Source of the DNA: Gammaproteobacteria bacterium
Lineage (GTDB): Bacteria > Pseudomonadota > Gammaproteobacteria > Chromatiales > Chromatiaceae
DNA length: 13,834 bases
Reading direction: 5' to 3'
Assembly: GCA_019136395.1 (NCBI GenBank)
Contig: JAGVUH010000114.1
Location: 1 to 13,834 of the forward strand
In this document: in pieces, positions 6,955-13,834 of the stretch
How positions within the stretch are numbered: the first letter of the stretch is position 1
Layout of the letters: each line of letters starts with the position of its first letter
Notes under the pieces: model-generated
Told to the model about the DNA's origin: nothing
The model's database searches: none
The model's input: only the letters and a program-made list of their open reading frames with translations
Program-made: the position numbers and the translations under genes

Positions 6955-8739
6955 ATGACCATATCGATCCAGGACTCCGATAGTTCGAACCTCCCCTCCC
7001 TTGAACGGTCGCCCGGGTCCGTTCCGCCGCCAGCAGAGATGGCCGAGCCCCTTTGCTGCCTTTGGCCGGATGAAGATCCCCGCCCGACTCTTACCGATGA
7101 TTGGCTCCTTGCACACTTGCCATCCTCGGCGACACGGATCCTCCTGGTAGGACTCGGTCCTGAGACCCTGCCGCGCCTCTTGGCGCAGGCTGGTCATCGC
7201 GTTACCGCCGTGGCGCGTACTTGGGATTTTATCGCCCCGGCACGGGGTTCCCACGCGGCGCCAAACGAGAGCCTCGCTAAGGACGCCGGTGTTTACGCGG
7301 CCTCAACCCCGCCCTGGGTCTTCGAGGCGATCATCTCCCGCGGCTCACTCCGGGGATGCACCGACCTGGACTACTGGTTCCGGGAGGCAAGGCGCCTTCT
7401 GGCCCCGGATGGGCGTTTGATCCTATGCGAGGAGGTTTCCTACGAGGAGGAGCCGGACAGTGGCGCGGTGGAAGGTGTCGTTCCCGCCCGCGTGGGAGAC
7501 TGTCATGAGGCGCGCGCGATCGAACAGGGGTTTGGCGCCCACGGTTTCTACGTGGAACATCACGAAGACTGGGCTCGGCAAGCCGTCGCGGCTTGCCATG
7601 CCGTCCTCGGGCCGCCACAAGCCAACACGCTATCTTTGGATGGCGCCGCCTCGTTACCCGGCGATGCCCTCCGCTCGACCTGCGAGCGCATCCTGGTGGG
7701 CGTGGAGACCGGCAGGATCGGTTTCGAGTTCTGGGTTCTGGCCCCCAGTGACTTCATCGTCCGCGGCTATCGTCCCGGCGACGAGTACCTGATCCTCGCC
7801 ACATTTAACCAGGTCTTCCAGACAAGCCGCACACTGGAGCATTGGCGCTGGAAATATCTCGAAAATCCCTACGGCCAGGCCTGGATCACTCTGGTCCTGG
7901 ATGGCGATCGCCTGGCCGCGCATTATGCCAGTTACCCTGTCCCGCTCTACGTCGAGCATGCCTTACGGCTGGGTTGTCAAGCGGCGGATGCCTTCAGCGT
8001 GCCCAGTTATCGCAAGGTGGGACACGGCGCCACTGCACTGATGAGCCGGGCCTTTCGCCACTTTGAAAGGTCCAATTGCGAGGCGCGCCTGGCCTTTGGC
8101 CATGGCTTCAACGTCAACAAGATTCAAAAACTGGGCCGCCGGTTTTGGCGGCATCAGGTGCCAGCGCCCGTGTATCAGCGTATCCTTGATCAGTCAGCGA
8201 TCACCAGGTACCGGGCCATCAGGTCATGGCGATTCCGATGGCGAGGATACAGCCTGTCCGCCACATCGGAGGTCGGGGATTGGGCCGACCAGATCTTCGC
8301 AACGACCAAGGACGATTATGGTTGGCTGGTCGCCCGTGATAAAATTTATTTGACTTGGCGCTATCAACTCTGTCCGGATGTCGATAACTTATTTTTGGTC
8401 ATCTATCATTTTGGCGAACCGATCGGCTGGATGGTCGGACGCATCCAGGACCAGACCTGGCTTATCGGCGATGCGTTGTTTCGACCTCGCCATGCTAAAA
8501 CCGCTTTTCTCATGGCGTTGAATGCGGTTTTCCGGAAGCATCCTGAAATTAAGCGTGTTGACAGCTGGTTCTCCGAGGTGCCTAACTGGTTGAATCGCAT
8601 CCTTGATAGTCTCGGCTTCATTAAGCAACGCCAGTTTCAAGACCTGGACTTGGTGGTGCGGTTTTATCGAGCCAGATTGTCTGCCCAGGATATTGCGGAG
8701 CACTTCTATTTCACCTGGGGAGACAGTGACCTTTACTGA
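6955..8739 (+). CDS. Methyltransferase-like/GNAT acyltransferase fusion protein
   Basis: A 594-residue protein with two domains. Residues about 60-240 resemble a class I SAM-dependent methyltransferase: ILLVGLG at 62-68 as motif I, and the RRLLAPDGRLIL strand-turn near 145-157 that follows motif III. Residues about 265-560 resemble the large GNAT acetyltransferases found in surface-polysaccharide loci. They start with FIVRGYRPGDEYLI and the EHWRWKYLENPYG segment, and include an acyl-CoA loop of the R353-K-V-G-H-G-A type. No signal peptide or membrane segment is seen, so it should act in the cytoplasm on a nucleotide sugar, glycan intermediate or protein. ATG 6955 follows AAGG at 7-nt spacing. 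The stop lies 9 bp before the O-GlcNAc transferase start, so the two are probably one transcript. Domain calls are good; substrates are unknown. Confidence 0.75.
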   Translation: MTISIQDSDSSNLPSLERSPGSVPPPAEMAEPLCCLWPDEDPRPTLTDDWLLAHLPSSATRILLVGLGPETLPRLLAQAGHRVTAVARTWDFIAPARGSHAAPNESLAKDAGVYAASTPPWVFEAIISRGSLRGCTDLDYWFREARRLLAPDGRLILCEEVSYEEEPDSGAVEGVVPARVGDCHEARAIEQGFGAHGFYVEHHEDWARQAVAACHAVLGPPQANTLSLDGAASLPGDALRSTCERILVGVETGRIGFEFWVLAPSDFIVRGYRPGDEYLILATFNQVFQTSRTLEHWRWKYLENPYGQAWITLVLDGDRLAAHYASYPVPLYVEHALRLGCQAADAFSVPSYRKVGHGATALMSRAFRHFERSNCEARLAFGHGFNVNKIQKLGRRFWRHQVPAPVYQRILDQSAITRYRAIRSWRFRWRGYSLSATSEVGDWADQIFATTKDDYGWLVARDKIYLTWRYQLCPDVDNLFLVIYHFGEPIGWMVGRIQDQTWLIGDALFRPRHAKTAFLMALNAVFRKHPEIKRVDSWFSEVPNWLNRILDSLGFIKQRQFQDLDLVVRFYRARLSAQDIAEHFYFTWGDSDLY

Positions 8740-8744
8740 GGAGG
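8738..8744 (+). promoter_or_regulatory. Strong ribosome binding site overlapping the upstream stop
   Basis: GAGGAGG overlaps the TGA (8737-8739) of the fusion gene. It lies 4 nt before ATG 8749 and 10 nt before ATG 8755, both in the same frame, so either may be the true start. The overlap suggests translational coupling of the two genes. Confidence 0.7.
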
Positions 8745-8748
8745 TTGG

Positions 8749-11154
8749 ATGCCGATGACACATCGCCGATCGTTGCCACACAGTCAACTCCCCGTCGGCC
8801 CCGTAGCAGGGCCGCATCCACGACTTGCGCGCGCGCGGGAGAATTACCACGCCGGCCGGCTCGATGAGGCCGAGCGTGATCTGCGCAAGCTCGTCAAGCA
8901 GGCGCCGAAGGCGCCGGAAGGGCTATATCTACTTGGCATCGTGCTGGCCAGACGAGGCGCGACCGAGGAGGCCGAGCAGCTGTTACGTCAGACCATCAAG
9001 CAAGCGCCAACTTATCCTGCGGCCCATGCCAACCTGGCGAATGTGCTTATGGATCGAGGCCAGCCTGCTGCTGCCGAGCCATGCTATGCCCAAGCGGCCC
9101 GGCTAGACCCTAACCATGCCGGTATCCACTACAACTGGGGCTGTTGCCTGCGCTCGCTTGGGCGGCTGAGCGAGGCGATCGCGGCCTATCGCCAGGCGCT
9201 GTTCCTTAGGCCGGATTTCATCGAGCCCGCCGTCAATCTTGCCTCCGCGCTCTGTGAGTCTGGCGATCTCGAAGAGGCGGAGTCCATCTATATCGACCTG
9301 CTTGCACGGCGCCCCGACCTCGTGGACCTCAAGCAGGCGCTAGGGCAGGTCTGTCATCTACAGCGCAGGTTTCCCCAGGCCCGGCGCCATTTCGAGGAGC
9401 TTCTGCGTGCCCGCCCAGGCCACGCCGGTGCCCAACTGGGGTTAGCCGCGGTCCTGATGGAAGAGAACGACCTCGGCCGCGCCCAACAGTTCATTGCGAT
9501 GGCGGGAGCGAGTGGAGGGGCGCGCAAACCTGATTTGCTGATCACTCTGGCTTCCTTGCGGGCTCGGCAAGGCGATCATCGCGCGGCCATCTCTAGCCTC
9601 TCACTGGCGATCCAGTCCGGGGCCAATCAACCTCAACATTATTTAACCTTGGCGGAGTGTTTTGCGCAGATCAAGGAGAGGGAAAAGGCGGTGGGGATCC
9701 TTGAGAGCAGCCTGGCGCAATTCGGGGAGCGCCCACCCGGCTTGCTGCCCAGCTTGGTCGTCAATCAATATGCCATTTGTGACTGGAATGGTGCCGAAGC
9801 GCGATTGCAGCGCGTCCTACAACAGATTCGAGACCGCGCCCCACTACCCATCCCGCCCCTGGCCGCCATGACCCTGCCTGGCTTGAGCCCGGAGGACCTC
9901 CGGCATATCACGCGTTTGTATTCCCAGCAATACGATGTCTTGGCATCAAATCAGTTAGCCCCATTGGTGCCACGCGACCCCCGGGGCGATCGTCCGCGCA
10001 TCGGCTACCTGTCCTATGATTTCCACGAACACGCCACCGCCTATCTCACCGCTGCCGTTTTCGAGGCGCATGATCGCGATCAGTACGAAGTTTTTGCCTA
10101 CTCATACGGACCGGACGATGGCAGCCCGACACGGCGGCGCCTGGTCGCCGGATTCGAACATTTCGTCGACATTGGTTCGCTCACCCATGTCGAGGCGGCC
10201 CAGCGCATTCGCGCCGATGGGATCGATATCCTGGTCGATCTCAAAGGTTACACCGCGGAAGCTAGGCCTGAGATCCTTGCCCTCCGGCCCGCCCCCATCC
10301 AGGTTAGTTGGCTGGGTTACCCCGGGACCATGGCGGTCCCTTTCATGGATTACATGATCGTGGACGAGGTGGTGGTTCCTCCCGCCGAAGCTGCGGCCTA
10401 CGAAGAGGCCTTGGCCTATCTGCCTGATGCCTATGCGCCGGTCGATCCGCGTCGCCCAGTGGGGGTGACGCCTCGTCGGGAGGACGTCGGCCTGCCGAGC
10501 ACTGGTTTTGTCTTTTGCTGCTTCAACAACATCCGCAAGATCACACCGGAGATTTTCGAGCGCTGGACTCGTCTGCTCGGGGCCGTCCCCGGCTCGGTGC
10601 TATGGCTGTTCGCCAGCTCGCCGTCGGTCATCGAGCGGCTCAGGGCCGAGGCCCGTCAACGAGGTCTTCAAGCCGAGCGCCTGGTCTTTGCGTCCAAGAT
10701 CCCGCAGCCCGAGCATCTGGCGCGGCTCCCGCTCGCCGACCTGGTACTCGACACGCGTCCCTACAATGCACATACCACGGCCTCAGATGCCTTGCGGATG
10801 GGGGTTCCCATCCTAACCTGTCCGGGGGTTACCTTTGCATCCCGGGTGGCCGCCAGTCTGCTGCGGGCCGCCGGATTACCCGAGCTAAGTGTGCCGACAC
10901 TCGATGACTACGAGACCCTGGCGCTGCATCTAGCTACCCATCCCACCGAGTTGGAGGCCTTGCGCCTGCGCCTCCGCGCCGCCAGGAATCAAGCCTCTTA
11001 CTTCCAGCCCGAGATATTCGCCGATCATCTCGAGGCACTCTATCAACGTATGTGGTCACGCCATATCGCCGGATTGCCGCCCGCGATGCTGCCCCCCGTG
11101 CCCAGGGCAAGCCCCGCGCACATGAAGACCCCCCATCCTATCTGTGTTCGCTAA
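8749..11154 (+). CDS. TPR/SPINDLY-type protein O-GlcNAc transferase (GT41)
   Basis: An 801-residue glycosyltransferase of the OGT/SPINDLY family (GT41), which transfers a sugar, usually GlcNAc from UDP-GlcNAc, to Ser/Thr of proteins. Residues about 26-335 form roughly nine TPR-like helix pairs for binding the acceptor. The catalytic region, about 415-780, keeps residues matching the human enzyme: H428 in LSYDFHEHATAYL (human H498), K597 in CCFNNIRKITPEIF (human K842) and HTTASD at 675-680, where D680 matches human D925. QVSWLGYPGTM is another family hallmark. No signal peptide is seen, so it should be cytoplasmic. It follows the methyltransferase/GNAT gene by 9 bp and probably shares its transcript. 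In bacteria such enzymes often modify flagellins or surface proteins, but no such target is in the window. The last 30 or so residues form an unstructured proline-rich tail. Confidence 0.92.
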   Translation: MPMTHRRSLPHSQLPVGPVAGPHPRLARARENYHAGRLDEAERDLRKLVKQAPKAPEGLYLLGIVLARRGATEEAEQLLRQTIKQAPTYPAAHANLANVLMDRGQPAAAEPCYAQAARLDPNHAGIHYNWGCCLRSLGRLSEAIAAYRQALFLRPDFIEPAVNLASALCESGDLEEAESIYIDLLARRPDLVDLKQALGQVCHLQRRFPQARRHFEELLRARPGHAGAQLGLAAVLMEENDLGRAQQFIAMAGASGGARKPDLLITLASLRARQGDHRAAISSLSLAIQSGANQPQHYLTLAECFAQIKEREKAVGILESSLAQFGERPPGLLPSLVVNQYAICDWNGAEARLQRVLQQIRDRAPLPIPPLAAMTLPGLSPEDLRHITRLYSQQYDVLASNQLAPLVPRDPRGDRPRIGYLSYDFHEHATAYLTAAVFEAHDRDQYEVFAYSYGPDDGSPTRRRLVAGFEHFVDIGSLTHVEAAQRIRADGIDILVDLKGYTAEARPEILALRPAPIQVSWLGYPGTMAVPFMDYMIVDEVVVPPAEAAAYEEALAYLPDAYAPVDPRRPVGVTPRREDVGLPSTGFVFCCFNNIRKITPEIFERWTRLLGAVPGSVLWLFASSPSVIERLRAEARQRGLQAERLVFASKIPQPEHLARLPLADLVLDTRPYNAHTTASDALRMGVPILTCPGVTFASRVAASLLRAAGLPELSVPTLDDYETLALHLATHPTELEALRLRLRAARNQASYFQPEIFADHLEALYQRMWSRHIAGLPPAMLPPVPRASPAHMKTPHPICVR

Positions 11155-11319
11155 ACAGGTTCCGGGTCTTGGAGATCTTGGGAACTCACTGATCGAGGGT
11201 CCCCTTTATCTTGCCTACTTTATAGTTGACTTGCAGTGCGTCACCGGTGGTGGATGGCAGCGATACGCCAGCAAGGTATCCAAATAGGTGGATGGGTAAT
11301 ACACACTCGTTGCTTGGAT

Positions 11320-12156
11320 TCATGGCCACTGCAAGGGCGTTCCGCGCCGCTTATTAATGGTGCGGACAACATAGTGCGTGCAGTGCTCGGGATTAATCCG
11401 CGGGCAGGGATCAAGGGTCCAATCGTCCAGGTAGTCAAAGTGGCTCATGTAATCCTGGAAAAACGGCTTGAGAAAGTCCACGTCGGCCTCGGTCAACCAA
11501 TGGCGCCAGTTACCGTACCCTTTGGTGCGCGGTACATGGGAATGGATCGCGTCCACCTGGGCCGTCCCCGTCAGGGAAAGACCCAGATAGGCCTCTAAAG
11601 CCTCGAGACGCCCATCGATGAAATCCTCGTACCGGACCACGAGGTGGTCGCCGATCTCCTTCTCGAACTGGGGCAGCCAGCGATAATGATGTCCCATCCA
11701 CTTGATCTCGGACGCGAAGTCATGCTGCTCGCTCAGCCCCAGGATGAGTTCCAGGAGCGAGATTAGGGAGCGGCCACGCGGATCCTCCTCCTTGGCGCAC
11801 AACGCGCCGAGGATCTCGGCCATCCGTCGGTCGTCCTCGAACAGGGACCGCTCTTGCTGTATAATGAAAAGTAATGCGCTGATGATCCAGTCGCGCGGAT
11901 CCCGGATCAGGAAGACCTTGCGGTCGAAATTCATAAAATCCTTATATGCTTCGGCGACTGGTCGGCCATCGTACCAGGCGATGGTCTTGGCCAGGATCCA
12001 AGCCTCCGTGTCATCCTTCATCTGGGTAAAATGGTCCTGCTCGAAAATCCCCCTGAACTTGCCGGGGAAGGAATTGGAAATCTTGTAGTATAGGCCGGTG
12101 GTGCCGGATTTGTAGGGGCCGCAGATCACGATTTTCAGGGGGCGCACGCTGGCCAT
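11320..12156 (-). CDS. Sulfotransferase family protein
   Basis: A 278-residue cytosolic-type sulfotransferase that should move sulfate from PAPS to a hydroxyl or amine of a carbohydrate or other acceptor. The 5'-phosphosulfate loop is GPYKSGTT at 13-20, right after the first strand. The 3'-phosphate site is R85-D-P-R-D with S93. A third conserved segment, RTKGYGNWRHWLTEAD, near residues 210-225 matches the KGxxGxW motif that binds the PAPS adenine side. Start ATG 12156 follows AAAGAGAA at about 7 nt. It is convergent with the O-GlcNAc transferase gene (165-bp gap with no clear terminator) and divergent from the glycosyltransferase gene. No PAPS synthesis genes are adjacent. The acceptor is unknown; a glycan made or carried by the neighbours is a reasonable guess. 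Confidence 0.88.
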   Translation of the reverse strand: MASVRPLKIVICGPYKSGTTGLYYKISNSFPGKFRGIFEQDHFTQMKDDTEAWILAKTIAWYDGRPVAEAYKDFMNFDRKVFLIRDPRDWIISALLFIIQQERSLFEDDRRMAEILGALCAKEEDPRGRSLISLLELILGLSEQHDFASEIKWMGHHYRWLPQFEKEIGDHLVVRYEDFIDGRLEALEAYLGLSLTGTAQVDAIHSHVPRTKGYGNWRHWLTEADVDFLKPFFQDYMSHFDYLDDWTLDPCPRINPEHCTHYVVRTINKRRGTPLQWP

Positions 12157-12463
12157 TGGAAGTTCTCTTTGGTAGTGGCTTAATGGCTGGGGAATCTCGG
12201 GGGGGGCTTATTCAACCAGGATGCCGCTTCCGCGCGGCCCAGGGTTAGGCCCTGAAACAGACGGATTCCGGAGCCACAGGGATGTTATCTTCGGGTCGGG
12301 GTCGCGTGCAAGCCCATGGTCGTCCTGACTGACACCGATGATATTTAAGATGATTCCCTATCCTCACGGCGAACATCCTGAAGATCTTGGTTTCGTCGGG
12401 GAGTGACTCTGCTCAAGTGATGGCTTAGTTGATTTTGTCTCTGAACGGAGTTGCCGTTGATCG
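12157..12463. other. 307-bp divergent intergenic region
   Basis: It separates two divergent genes and so should hold both promoters. No convincing -35/-10 pair was found on either strand. A small perfect hairpin, CAGGG-TTAGG-CCCTG, lies near 12239-12253, and an AT-richer patch (GATATTTAAGAT) lies near 12340. Nothing looks coding. Confidence 0.5.
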
Positions 12464-13696
12464 ATGCGCATCGTTGTCTCGCTGACCACGCTCCCCGAGC
12501 GGGTTAACCTGCTCGCGCGGACCCTAGCTTCCCTACGGCGTCAGACCCGTCCTCCCGATGCTATCTATCTATGGTGTCCGGCGGAACGTTTTGGTGGTAT
12601 CGCGGCTTGCCCGCGGATCGCCGGAGTTGAGGCGCGGCTAACGCCGGATCTCGGGCCGGCCACCAAGCTACTGCCCTGCCTGGCTGTCGAAACGGATCCG
12701 CGCACCCGACTGGTCGTCGTGGATGATGACATTGAGTATCCAGCCGACCTCATCGAAAAACTTGGCAACGCCGCCCGGCTCTTTCCGGCGCGGGCTATTG
12801 GTTTTACTGGCTGGAGCCTCGCCGCTAGCGCGGACGGGCCAAAGGTCATCCACTGGAACGAGGAAGTGCCAAAAGCCGGCATGTTTCAGCCGGTCAGGGT
12901 GTTAGAGGGATACCGCGGCGTCATCTACCGCCGGGATTTTTTCGGCGACGACATCCTGGCCCATCTGAATGCCTGCCCAGCCTTCCAGTGCCACGACGAC
13001 ATCCTCTTCAGTGGCTATCTGGCCAGCCGGCATATCCAGGCCGTAGTGAGTTGGTTTGGGGCCTTGCCCACCCCAGCCGAAAGCCTCTGGCGGCTCAATG
13101 GCCAGGAAATTGGGCTACATCGGCGCCCCGACTGGTACACCTTGGGCCGCGAGGCGCTCCACTATTGGGCGCGGCGGATACCGGCATGGCTTGATCCAGT
13201 GGAGGGGCCCAATGCCAAGCTGCGCCTGCAGATCGGGGCGGACAGTCAGCCTCGCCCCGGCTTCCTCTGCCATGAGGCGACACTGGCGGATGCACTGGGG
13301 CCGGAGGTCCCTGAACTGGCCCGTACCCTCGGACCCTGGTTGTGGGGATCCTTTGCGGAGTTGCTTCTCTGGGATCCCGGGCGACTGTCTGCAATGACGC
13401 CGTCGCAGTGGTTAACCGAGTCGCGTCGCCTGTTGCGACCCGCTGGGGTGCTCAAGGTTTGGCTTCCGGCCAACACCGCGGATCTTCTTACCATGGCTCC
13501 GCGATCCGACCCGCATCCGCTCTCCCCCTGGGTCCACCACGCGTCTCGCCTTGGGTGGGACGCCATCTGGGAGGCAGAAAAGGGCGGATGGGTCGGCACG
13601 CTGGTAGCTGGCGCGGTTGGCACGGGGCGCGCCATGGATTCTCCGCAGGATCCTGGCGCCCAGGACGGTTTCATCAAGGGGGCCCTTGTTGCATAA
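12464..13696 (+). CDS. GT-A-like glycosyltransferase fused to a degenerate methyltransferase-like domain
   Basis: A 410-residue protein. The N-terminal part (1 to about 235) resembles a GT-A glycosyltransferase: it opens with MRIVVSLTTLPERVNLL, typical of a bacterial family related to mannosyl/glycosyl transferases, and has a D87-D88-D89 motif at the end of a strand (LVVVDDDIEYP) as the metal/nucleotide-sugar site. A later CHDDILFSGYLA has the usual catalytic acidic pair. Residues about 250-385 follow the layout of a small class I methyltransferase (KLRLQIGADSQPRPGF, then SFAELLLWDPG, then RRLLRPAGVLKVWLP). The glycine motif is altered to IGADS, so SAM binding is doubtful. No membrane segment is seen. 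ATG 12464 directly follows an in-frame TGA region; GGAG lies 13 nt upstream, a long spacing. Confidence 0.72.
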   Translation: MRIVVSLTTLPERVNLLARTLASLRRQTRPPDAIYLWCPAERFGGIAACPRIAGVEARLTPDLGPATKLLPCLAVETDPRTRLVVVDDDIEYPADLIEKLGNAARLFPARAIGFTGWSLAASADGPKVIHWNEEVPKAGMFQPVRVLEGYRGVIYRRDFFGDDILAHLNACPAFQCHDDILFSGYLASRHIQAVVSWFGALPTPAESLWRLNGQEIGLHRRPDWYTLGREALHYWARRIPAWLDPVEGPNAKLRLQIGADSQPRPGFLCHEATLADALGPEVPELARTLGPWLWGSFAELLLWDPGRLSAMTPSQWLTESRRLLRPAGVLKVWLPANTADLLTMAPRSDPHPLSPWVHHASRLGWDAIWEAEKGGWVGTLVAGAVGTGRAMDSPQDPGAQDGFIKGALVA

Positions 13697-13725
13697 AGGT
13701 GACGGTATGCTAATATTTCCCGTAA

Positions 13726-13834
13726 CTACTCGCTCCCCTCCGCATAAATCTGCCCGGAGAGTGCCATCTGGATGGCGACGAGCGGGTTATAGCCGCGGTA
13801 GGCCATGGACTGAAGGTAGCTGGAGATACGGCAA
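13726..13834 (-). CDS. Unrecognised protein, C-terminal fragment
   Basis: The 3' end of a minus-strand gene that enters from the right edge. It has 35 visible codons ending in TAG at 13726-13728 (the complement of CTA). The visible residues include SYLQSMAYRGYNPLVAIQMA, then SGQIYAEGSE: amphipathic helix-like, with aromatic residues, and not matched to any family I know. It is convergent with the glycosyltransferase gene, whose stop is 29 bp away, with no clear terminator between. The open frame and the amino-acid makeup support a real gene; the function cannot be said from this fragment. Confidence 0.55.
   Translation of the reverse strand, partial: CRISSYLQSMAYRGYNPLVAIQMALSGQIYAEGSE

Noticed and set aside
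6755..6958. Small frame of 67 codons with an ATGA overlap to the fusion gene
   Set aside because: No family resemblance and no ribosome site at its start; the overlap alone is not enough to call a gene.
11155..11319. GTTCC/GGAAC pairing after the O-GlcNAc transferase gene as a terminator
   Set aside because: Five base pairs with a 19-nt loop and no U-run is too weak.
12265..12280. GATTCCGGAGCCAC shared with about 1359-1372 near the VWA gene start
   Set aside because: Only 14 bp match with unrelated flanks in GC-rich DNA; most likely chance.

Overview
The window is GC-rich DNA from a proteobacterium. The flavokinase, ComF, retropepsin-like protease and CbbO/NorD-type genes look gammaproteobacterial, and the mix would suit a purple or other autotrophic sulfur bacterium (Chromatiales-like). 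That placement is inferred from protein style only; no rRNA or other phylogenetic marker is present. No tRNA, rRNA or CRISPR array was seen.

Left part (1-4500), housekeeping and accessory genes: the 3' end of ribF (flavokinase domain); an intergenic GC-rich hairpin repeat; comF on the minus strand; a large von Willebrand A protein of the CbbO/NorD type on the plus strand, divergent from comF; then a short membrane-anchored retropepsin-like aspartic protease. A 20-bp tandem repeat lies between the last two.

Middle part (4500-6955), a scar. The C-terminal half of a ZnuB/ABC-3 type metal-transporter permease (minus strand) has lost its N-terminal half. About 100 bp of unrelated DNA follows, holding a perfect FNR/Dnr-like box with a well-spaced -10. 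This promoter-like unit is cut by an intact insertion sequence with 19-bp perfect terminal inverted repeats (5115-6596) and one DDE transposase gene. No target duplication is visible, and the missing permease half is not on the other side. A 358-bp stretch without a convincing gene follows.

Right part (6955-13834), a glycan or protein-modification cluster: a methyltransferase-like/GNAT fusion protein; a tightly linked TPR/SPINDLY-type O-GlcNAc transferase; a convergent sulfotransferase; and, divergent from that, a GT-A-like glycosyltransferase with a C-terminal domain resembling a methyltransferase that has lost its SAM motif. The right edge carries the 3' end of an unrecognised minus-strand gene. 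Together these genes suggest decoration (glycosylation, acylation, methylation, sulfation) of a surface polysaccharide or a protein such as flagellin or another surface protein. The acceptor is not identified here. The strongest candidates for something undescribed are the two fusion proteins and the way four different modifying activities are packed together.
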